Shown here piece after piece: positions 23,417 to 29,260 of a stretch of 29,260 nucleotides of DNA. The notes under the pieces were generated by a model, which was given only the letters and a program-made list of their open reading frames with translations, made no database searches and was not told where the DNA came from. The DNA is taken from positions 1-29,260 of the forward strand of contig CAYZXL010000061.1 in NCBI GenBank assembly GCA_964482435.1. Reading direction: 5' to 3'. The number at the start of each line of letters is the position of its first letter. Position 1 is the stretch's first letter. Source of the stretch: CAYZXL01 sp964482435 (GTDB taxonomy: Bacteria > Auribacterota > JABMQX01). The position numbers and the translations under genes are program-made.

Positions 23417-24435
23417 GCGTGGCGCTGAAAATAGTGGCTTTCATCGCGCTCATAGCGGTCATCGTCCTGGCGGCGAAGATGGTTTTGAAGGAGCGTGAGC
23501 CGGAGAGTGTCCCGTCGAGAAAATACGTTGTCAAAAGGATGGACATAGAGCAATCGGTTTACGGGTCAGGCGTGCTGCGCTGTTCGAAGAGGGCGGAATT
23601 GTCTTCGCAGGCGGCGGGGAAGATTGGGGAACTGGCCGCAGAAGAAGGGGACGCGGTGAAGTCGTCGCAAGTGCTGTGCAAGATGAGCAATGATAAGTTG
23701 GAGAACGAGCTCGCAAAGGCGCAGAAAGACTACCAGTTTGCGAACGATGAGTATCAGGACAAGAAACGGACCCACGAGCAAGGTCTTCCGCCGAGCGAAA
23801 GCGAGTTGAAGAAACTGGAGTGGGAACTGGAGAAAAAGCAAAAAGACCTCAAGCCCCTCGACGAGAAGGTCAAAGCCCTGATATTGGCGTCCCCCCTCAC
23901 TGGAACTGTTCTGAGAAGCTATCTGAAAAAGAACGAGATTAGCCTCGACCCCGAGAAAGTCTATCCGGAAGGGACGCCTCTTTTTGTCATTGGCGATTTA
24001 TCAAGCCTCGCAGTCTCCGGGACAATTCTGGAAAGCGACGTGGGGAAAGTCAAGGAGGGGGAGGCGGCGGTGGTTCAGTGCGGCAAGAAGGGGTGGCTTC
24101 CGGCAAAGGTGACAAGGATTGACCTGATTCCGACGGCGAGTTCGGAAGGAGGAAGGTACGGGATTCACCTCGATTTTGCGGCTACGCCCTCAGAGATGAA
24201 CGAAGGAGTTACCGTTGACTTCCGGATTATCGTCGGGAAGAAAAGCAACGTCATTGCTGTTCCTGTCGAATACGTCGAGGCGAAGGAAGGGCGGCACTGG
24301 GTCAAGAAAATCAAGAGGGAGAAAAAGATTCGGGTTCCAATTGAGGTTGGTATCTCGAGTGATGCTTTTTACGAGGTTACAAAGGGGCTTAAGGAAGGCG
24401 ACATTGTGGTTTGGGAGGCGGCGACGGAGGAGTGA
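23413..24435 (+). CDS. Membrane-fusion (MacA/HlyD-type) periplasmic adaptor
   Basis: A 340-residue adaptor linking the inner-membrane ABC transporter to the TolC-like channel. It has an N-terminal membrane anchor (about residues 4-22), a biotinyl-lipoyl half starting at RAELSSQAAGKIGEL, an alpha-helical hairpin rich in E, K and L (about 95-155), the second lipoyl half around ASPLTGTVL, and beta-barrel and membrane-proximal domains (VPVEYVEAKEG, DIVVWEAAT). TAAGGAG precedes the ATG. The coiled coil is short, as in MacA-like adaptors. It is translated with the TolC-like gene and followed after 105 bases by the ATPase. Confidence 0.87.
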   Translation: MSVALKIVAFIALIAVIVLAAKMVLKEREPESVPSRKYVVKRMDIEQSVYGSGVLRCSKRAELSSQAAGKIGELAAEEGDAVKSSQVLCKMSNDKLENELAKAQKDYQFANDEYQDKKRTHEQGLPPSESELKKLEWELEKKQKDLKPLDEKVKALILASPLTGTVLRSYLKKNEISLDPEKVYPEGTPLFVIGDLSSLAVSGTILESDVGKVKEGEAAVVQCGKKGWLPAKVTRIDLIPTASSEGGRYGIHLDFAATPSEMNEGVTVDFRIIVGKKSNVIAVPVEYVEAKEGRHWVKKIKREKKIRVPIEVGISSDAFYEVTKGLKEGDIVVWEAATEE

Positions 24436-24540
24436 CGGACAGCGCCGTCCATTCTGGGTTCGTGGCTGGGAAGAAGTGCGGTGAGCCGGAGATGACCCCG
24501 GTGGCTTCGCCAGAAGAGCGACAAAGGATCCTGTCAGGTC

Positions 24541-25266
24541 ATGGAAGGAAATCAAGCAACAATCCGGCTTGAAGGTATCGTAAAAGTCTTTAACGTCAGC
24601 CGAATGGCGGGCGGTCACTCGGGCCACGCTGTTAGACGGGGAAATGTCATTCCGGTGCGTGCGTTGAACGGCGTGAGTCTGTCCGTCACCGAAGGCGAGC
24701 TTTTGGCTATAACTGGTCCGTCAGGGTCTGGCAAAAGCACTCTTCTGCACATCATCGGCTGCCTCTTGAAACCGACGAGCGGCCGCTACACGCTTATGGG
24801 GCGGTCGGTGGAGAGCCTGAACGAGTTTCAACTCGCGGCCTTGCGGAACAGGAACTTTGGTTTTGTGTTTCAGGCTTTCAACCTCCTGCCGAGGTTGTCC
24901 GCGCTGGAGAACGTGCAGTTGCCCCTCGTCTATAACGGGACGCCGCCGGGGCGACGACGGGAGATAGCGCGGGAGGCTCTGGAGCAGGTGGGGCTTTCGC
25001 AGCGAGCCCATCACAGGCCGGGAGAGCTTTCCGGAGGAGAGCAGCAGAGAGTGGCGATAGCCCGGGCGCTTGTGGCGAATCCTTTGGTCATTCTCGCCGA
25101 CGAGCCGACCGGAAACCTCGATTCCGAGTCGGGAAAAAGCGTCTTGGAGACGCTCGTCGCCCTGAATAAGAAGGGAAAGACAGTAATCATCGTTACTCAC
25201 GAAGGGGCAATTGTGGAGCGGATGCCCCGAATTGTGAAGCTGAGGGACGGCGCGGTGGTGGCATGA
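24541..25266 (+). CDS. MacB/LolD-type ABC transporter ATPase
   Basis: ATP-binding subunit that powers the exporter. The 241 residues hold Walker A GPSGSGKST, Q-loop region FVFQAFNLLPRLSALENV, ABC signature LSGGEQQRVAIARAL, Walker B with ILADEPTGNLD, and the switch histidine in IIVTHE. The LSALENV stretch places it in the MacB/LolD/FtsE group. Compared with typical members there is a short basic, glycine-rich insertion (about residues 21-40) between the first strands. The final ATGA is shared with the permease gene, so the pair is translationally coupled. The substrate cannot be inferred. Confidence 0.93.
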   Translation: MEGNQATIRLEGIVKVFNVSRMAGGHSGHAVRRGNVIPVRALNGVSLSVTEGELLAITGPSGSGKSTLLHIIGCLLKPTSGRYTLMGRSVESLNEFQLAALRNRNFGFVFQAFNLLPRLSALENVQLPLVYNGTPPGRRREIAREALEQVGLSQRAHHRPGELSGGEQQRVAIARALVANPLVILADEPTGNLDSESGKSVLETLVALNKKGKTVIIVTHEGAIVERMPRIVKLRDGAVVA

Positions 25267-26480
25267 GAGCTTTTGATGGAATGAGAATCGGCGTCCGGAG
25301 CCTCGTCGGGAGCTGGCTGCGGTCTTTATTGAGCATTCTTGGGGTGGTTATCGGCGTTGGGACACTCGTCGTGATGATTTCTATTGGTGAAGGAACCAAG
25401 CAGCAGATCGTGCGGCGAGTCGAGGAGATAGGATCAAATCTCATCGTCATCGAGAACAGCCTGTCCACGCCCCTCAGAAGAAAGCAGACCACGGGTCTTT
25501 CTCTGCGGGACGTTGCCCTCCTGAAAGAGCATTGCCACCTGGCGAAGGCTATTGTGCCGTTGAAGATGCTCCCGGCGAGAGTGTCGTACGGGGGAATGAC
25601 CGGTTGGCTCATCGGGCAAGGAACTGCCGCGGAGCTCCCCCGGGTTGCCAACCTCAAGCTTGCCGAGGGAAGATTTCTGTGCGAGAAGGATGTTGACGAA
25701 TTCGCCAAGGTCTGCGTGCTGGGAGCAGGGGTTCCGAAGAGGCTGGGAGTTCGGGAGAGTCTGGTCAACAAGTTCCTTGTACTCAATGGGCAGGGATTTC
25801 GCGTCGTGGGGATTCTGAACAAAAAGGATTATACCAAATTCATCAATCCGGACGTCTGCGTTTTCATCCCCGTAACGGTCTGCCAGGAAATGTCTGAGGA
25901 ACGGGAAAGCCTGTCGGACATCCTCGTTCAAGGGGTGAGTTCGCATCTTGTTCACAGGACGAAGCAGGAGCTGTTGCGGCTGATGAAGTTCTTCCACAAG
26001 GGGAGTGTGGATTTCACGTTATGGGCGCAGGACGAGCTTCTGGAAAGGCAAAAGGAGGTGACGGAGACACTTCAGAAAGCCCTTGGCGCGATTGCTCTCA
26101 TCGCGCTAATCATCGCGGGGATCGGAATCATGAACGTCCTGCTCGCTTCGGTGAGCGAGCGGATAAGGGAAATTGGAATAAGGAAAGCCGTCGGGGCGAA
26201 CCCGTGGGACGTGCTGTTGCAGTTCGTCTGGGAATCGCTCCTTTTGACAGTGACTGGCGGCATCCTCGGAATAGGAGTTGGCGTTGCTGCCGGAAACTGG
26301 ATATGCAGGATTTTGACCGTCCATCTCCCGCAAGCCGAGCACAGGTGGATTGCGGTAACTTCGCCGCAATCGGTCCTGGTGTCTTTCGGATTTGCCCTGG
26401 TGACGGGACTTTTCTTCGGTCTTTATCCTGCGGTCAAGGCCGCAAGGCTTGACCCGTGCGAAGCCCTTGCGTACGAGTAA
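25263..26480 (+). CDS. MacB/FtsX-type ABC transporter permease
   Basis: A 405-residue inner-membrane subunit with the MacB layout. A first membrane span (about residues 17-40) is followed by a large periplasmic domain, then three spans (about 272-295, 318-345 and 368-392). The conserved MNVLLASVSERIREIGIRKA segment and the ending PAVKAARLDPCEALAYE are diagnostic for MacB/FtsX permeases. Unlike E. coli MacB, the ATPase is a separate gene just upstream, as in many other bacteria. With the TolC-like and MacA-like proteins it forms a tripartite mechanotransmission exporter, possibly for a peptide, siderophore or lipoprotein-type substrate (inference). Confidence 0.93.
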   Translation: MRAFDGMRIGVRSLVGSWLRSLLSILGVVIGVGTLVVMISIGEGTKQQIVRRVEEIGSNLIVIENSLSTPLRRKQTTGLSLRDVALLKEHCHLAKAIVPLKMLPARVSYGGMTGWLIGQGTAAELPRVANLKLAEGRFLCEKDVDEFAKVCVLGAGVPKRLGVRESLVNKFLVLNGQGFRVVGILNKKDYTKFINPDVCVFIPVTVCQEMSEERESLSDILVQGVSSHLVHRTKQELLRLMKFFHKGSVDFTLWAQDELLERQKEVTETLQKALGAIALIALIIAGIGIMNVLLASVSERIREIGIRKAVGANPWDVLLQFVWESLLLTVTGGILGIGVGVAAGNWICRILTVHLPQAEHRWIAVTSPQSVLVSFGFALVTGLFFGLYPAVKAARLDPCEALAYE

Positions 26481-26790
26481 GGGCGACGAAAAAGAATCAT
26501 TGGTCTGGGACGCGCCCCGCGGCGCGCGGGACGGACGTGGCATGGGCATCTTGCCCATGATTCTTCACGGGCGAGACGCCCGTGCCACAGTTGCGCGGCC
26601 GGACCCCGCTTTGTGTTGATGGCGCAGGCGAGGCGTGGTATTCTACGAACCTGACGTTGGCAGCGCCCGCTCGAGTCGCAGGGGAGACCAAAACCCAGAC
26701 GGGGTGCGCCCCTCGTCTGTGCTCAAAACCGGCGGAACCGGACTCGGAATTGTACGTGAAATCAAACATCAGCTCACGGAGGACTTAGAA
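26481..26790. other. Intergenic stretch containing the second two-hairpin repeat
   Basis: No gene is supported here. It contains a GC-rich potential stem, CGCGCC-CCGC-GGCGCG (26511-26526), soon after the permease stop, and then the dispersed repeat copy B. The rest up to the ribosome-binding site of the oxidoreductase shows nothing I can name. Confidence 0.6.
26537..26588. repeat. Dispersed two-hairpin palindromic repeat, copy B
   Basis: The same architecture as at 18130-18196: GTGG (26537-26540), hairpin CATGGGCA-TCT-TGCCCATG (26541-26559), a 6-base linker, hairpin CACGGGCG-AGA-CGCCCGTG (26566-26584), and CCAC (26585-26588). Stems and loops are identical in both copies; only the linker differs. 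It lies after the exporter operon. Confidence 0.85.
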
Positions 26791-28113
26791 ATGGACGACC
26801 TATTGACGCGAAGAAAGTTCCTTGAGAAGTCGGGATGGGCCGCTGTTGCGGCGGCTCTTTACAAGCTGGGTGAAAGCTCGGCACACGCCGAAGGGGCACC
26901 TTCCGCTGCGGCTCGCCCGTCGGCGGCGAGCGAGAAAGTGGTGCTTGGGTTCGTTGGCACGGGAGGTCGCGGGAGGTATCTGATGACTGTTTTCAAAGGG
27001 CATCCAGACGTGGAGATTGCGGCTGTCTCCGACGTGAATGCCCGGCACCGCGAGGAGGCGGTGAAGGTCTCGGGAGGGAAGGCGAAGGAGTATGCCGACT
27101 ATCGTGAGCTTCTGGCGCGAAAGGACATTGACGCGGTGGTTGTTGCCACAAACGGGCACTGGCATGCTCTTCCGGCGATTCACGCCTGCCAGGCGGGAAA
27201 GGACATTTACGTCGAGAAGCCTCTTGCGCTGACGATTCAGGAGGGGCGTGCCGTCGTTAAAGCAGCCAGGAAATACAACCGAATTGCCTGCATTGGGACG
27301 CAGCAGCGAAGCTCGCCCCATTACCAGAAAGCGGTCGAAATCATCAAGTCTGGGATTCTTGGGAAGATTGGTTTGGTGGAGGTCTGGGACGTGGACCAAC
27401 AAATGCCGGGGTTTGGCAAGCCGCCCGACTCGGACCCGCCGCCGGAGCTGGACTGGAATTTCTGGCTGGGTCCGTCGCCGAAAGTTCCGTACAATCCGAA
27501 CCGCTACATTTACCATTACTGGTTCTGGGATTACGGCGGGGGATGGCAGTCGGACTGGGCAGTTCATCACTACGACATCGTGCACTGGGCGATGGGCAAG
27601 GACAAGCCTGTCGCCGCCACGGCGATGGGCGGGAAGTTTATGATTGACGACAACCGTGAGCTGCCCGATACGTTTAGCGGCGTAGTCGAGTACCCGGGTT
27701 ACATCATGGCGTACCGGTTCACCGGCGCGAATAGCTACATCTACGAGAACCGCTGGAACGCCAAGATTTTCCACGGCACGAACGGCTCAATGATTCTCAA
27801 TCGCGGCGGGCACGCCATCATCAGCGAGACGATAGGAGGAAAGAAGGTCCTGGAGGAGGTCCGCACGGAAGGAATTGACGGCGACGGGCGACACCAGCCT
27901 GCGTTCATAGACGCCGTCAAGTCCCGGAAAGAGCCGCCCAATGAAATCGAGAATGGGCACTATTCGAGCGTCCCCGGGCATCTCCTGAACATTGCTTACA
28001 GGGTCGGGCGAAAAATCAAGTGGGATGCCGAGAGAGAGGTTGTCCCCGACGACCGGGAAGCGAACAGACTCGTGGGGCGGCAATATCGCGCGCCGTGGAA
28101 GCTGGAGGTGTGA
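26791..28113 (+). CDS. Tat-exported Gfo/Idh/MocA-family oxidoreductase
   Basis: An NAD(P)-dependent oxidoreductase of the Gfo/Idh/MocA type, a family acting mostly on sugars, inositols and related polyols. The ATG at 26791 has GGAGGA seven bases upstream. The 440 residues begin with a twin-arginine signal (TRRKFLEKS, then a hydrophobic alanine-rich stretch), so it is probably exported folded. The Rossmann motif is GFVGTGGRG (53-61), and EKP (142-144) is the conserved catalytic-region lysine motif. Later segments such as WNFWLGPSP and DYGGGWQSDWAVHH are typical of the exported subfamily common in Planctomycetes, Verrucomicrobia and Bacteroidetes. The specific substrate is unknown. It is a single gene, converging on the glycosylase. 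Confidence 0.9.
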   Translation: MDDLLTRRKFLEKSGWAAVAAALYKLGESSAHAEGAPSAAARPSAASEKVVLGFVGTGGRGRYLMTVFKGHPDVEIAAVSDVNARHREEAVKVSGGKAKEYADYRELLARKDIDAVVVATNGHWHALPAIHACQAGKDIYVEKPLALTIQEGRAVVKAARKYNRIACIGTQQRSSPHYQKAVEIIKSGILGKIGLVEVWDVDQQMPGFGKPPDSDPPPELDWNFWLGPSPKVPYNPNRYIYHYWFWDYGGGWQSDWAVHHYDIVHWAMGKDKPVAATAMGGKFMIDDNRELPDTFSGVVEYPGYIMAYRFTGANSYIYENRWNAKIFHGTNGSMILNRGGHAIISETIGGKKVLEEVRTEGIDGDGRHQPAFIDAVKSRKEPPNEIENGHYSSVPGHLLNIAYRVGRKIKWDAEREVVPDDREANRLVGRQYRAPWKLEV

Positions 28114-28183
28114 TAAGAACGTTGCTCCTTTTGCAGCCCGGCGGGGGCGGAAACGTTTGAAATACAGCCACACCCCTGGCACC

Positions 28184-29089
28184 TCACCGTCGCGCGGAGG
28201 TCATGGCGTGTTGGAAAAGGTAAAGCTGGGCGTAGCCGGCGGAGGGAGCAAAGTGGTTCTGGGCGAAGGCCCTGATCTTGTTCGGGGTGACGGTCTTTCC
28301 GCGGAAATATTGTTTCTCCATGACCCGCTTTATCCACACGTCAACGGGGAAAGCCTCGAACTTCCCCATCGAATAAAGGAGGACGCAATCGGCGACTTTC
28401 GGCCCGACGCCTGGGAGTCTCATAATCTCCTTCCTTGCTGAGGGATACGGGAGGGAACCGATTTCGGAGAGGAGGTCCGGCTCCCGGGCAATGATTTTGG
28501 CGGTCTTCTTGACGTAGGCGTCCCGATAGCCGAGGCTGCATTTTTCCCGCAGACATCTCACCGGCGCTTTTGCCAAAGCCTCCGGAGTCGGAAACGCGTG
28601 AAACCCCGGCGCGCCCGCAATTTCCCGCCCAAAAGCCCAGCAAACGCTTTCGATACACCTTTTTATTCTGGTTATGTTGTTGTTCGCCGAGATGATGAAC
28701 GAGACGAGGGTCTCCCACGGCTCCTGCCGCAATATTCTCATCCCGCGGAACTTCCGGATCGTCTGCTGAAGAAACGGGTCTTTTGGAAGCGAGCGCAGCG
28801 CCTCCTCCGACTCTTCATCCAGACCGAGATACGTCCTCAGCTCTGGAGGGGCGATTTTTCCGGGGAATGAATCGTACAGGACGCGCCGCCCTTCCTGCTT
28901 CAGCCGCAACACGTTCCCCCGGACAACCCCAACGAAGCCAGGCTCATCCTTCCGCCACCGGAAAGCCTGCCCTGACATAAGCGTGTGCTCGAGGTCAAAG
29001 GGCGCGCAGCCGATGTTCAGACTGTGTGGTCTTCTCCTCTCCCAGAAGTCCGTGTTGAAGCTTCTTCGCTCACCGCCTATCGTGTTCAT
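28184..29089 (-). CDS. ogg: OGG1-type 8-oxoguanine DNA glycosylase/AP lyase
   Basis: A base-excision repair enzyme that removes 8-oxoguanine from DNA and nicks the abasic site. The 301 residues show the OGG1 N-terminal domain (FDLEHTLMSGQAFRW) and SFIISANNNITRIKRCIE in the catalytic domain. The helix-hairpin-helix LPGVGPKVADCV carries the catalytic lysine K231, and FPVDVW contains the catalytic aspartate D250. Length and order match the eukaryote-like OGG1 branch found in some anaerobic bacteria. The frame is open up to 29227, but homology begins just after the ATG at 29089; its ribosome-binding site is weak (GAGAGG about 13 bases away). The stop lies 70 bases from the convergent oxidoreductase. 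Confidence 0.92.
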   Translation of the reverse strand: MNTIGGERRSFNTDFWERRRPHSLNIGCAPFDLEHTLMSGQAFRWRKDEPGFVGVVRGNVLRLKQEGRRVLYDSFPGKIAPPELRTYLGLDEESEEALRSLPKDPFLQQTIRKFRGMRILRQEPWETLVSFIISANNNITRIKRCIESVCWAFGREIAGAPGFHAFPTPEALAKAPVRCLREKCSLGYRDAYVKKTAKIIAREPDLLSEIGSLPYPSARKEIMRLPGVGPKVADCVLLYSMGKFEAFPVDVWIKRVMEKQYFRGKTVTPNKIRAFAQNHFAPSAGYAQLYLFQHAMTSARR

Positions 29090-29260
29090 CTCGTCGGAAA
29101 GACCTCTCACAAAACAGTGAATCCCACCGTGCCTCCAAATGCACAGGCAAGGCAGCGAGATTCTAAGATATACTACGTCTTGCGTCCACAACGATTTCTC
29201 TGACCCAGCGATTCCGAAAGATTGCACGGGAGGGCAGGGAGAAGTGCAGGCAAGAGAGGG

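Noticed and set aside
1..29260. CRISPR array, insertion sequence, tRNA or rRNA genes
   Set aside because: No regularly spaced direct repeats, transposase motifs, tRNA cloverleaf or rRNA-like sequence was recognised by eye. A tRNAscan or Infernal search was not possible.

Overview
This is a GC-rich bacterial window, gene-dense and mostly read on the + strand. The organism looks like an uncultivated, strictly anaerobic, Gram-negative bacterium. It has a TolC-type outer-membrane channel, so it has two membranes. Its genes are full of heterodisulfide-reductase (Hdr) and NADH-dehydrogenase-like iron-sulfur flavoproteins, and it carries hydrogenase maturation genes. A Tat-exported Gfo/Idh-type oxidoreductase and a dispersed two-hairpin repeat (translating to a GRDARAT-like string) are reminiscent of the PVC group and similar uncultured phyla. 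That placement is only a guess; no rRNA or ribosomal protein gene is present to test it.

Positions 173-15746 hold a nearly unbroken run of twelve electron-transfer genes with ATGA overlaps or short gaps: hdrA, hdrC, hdrB, an HdrA-N-half/NuoE fusion, an HndB-like thioredoxin-fold protein, a NuoF/GltD fusion, a NuoG-N/HdrA-C-half/HdrA fusion, mvhD, an FrhB/FdhB-like protein, a second hdrC, a second hdrB and a second free-standing hdrA. Together they encode an NADH-linked (NuoE, HndB, NuoF, NuoG-N), HdrA-based, probably flavin-bifurcating machine. It has two HdrBC pairs, an MvhD connector and an FrhB-type module. No hydrogenase or formate dehydrogenase catalytic subunit is present in the window. 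The most striking feature is that one HdrA appears to be split in two. Its N-terminal FAD/ferredoxin half is fused to NuoE, and its C-terminal half is fused behind the NuoG-like ferredoxin domain. The break falls at the same place in both.

Positions 15998-19583 hold [NiFe]-hydrogenase maturation genes in two convergent groups: hypD-hypE on + and hypA-hypB-hypC on -. A small TMEM165/GDT1-family transporter gene lies just upstream of hypA. These genes imply that a [NiFe] hydrogenase exists elsewhere in the genome and may feed the Hdr complex through MvhD. hypF is not in the window.

Positions 19934-20900 are essentially non-coding apart from a strong hairpin. An unrecognised multi-pass membrane protein and a possible 50-residue cysteine-containing protein follow. 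Positions 22082-26480 encode a tripartite MacAB-TolC-like exporter in one tight operon (outer-membrane protein, membrane-fusion protein, ATPase, FtsX/MacB permease). The window ends with a Tat-exported Gfo/Idh oxidoreductase and, converging on it, an OGG1-type 8-oxoguanine DNA glycosylase.
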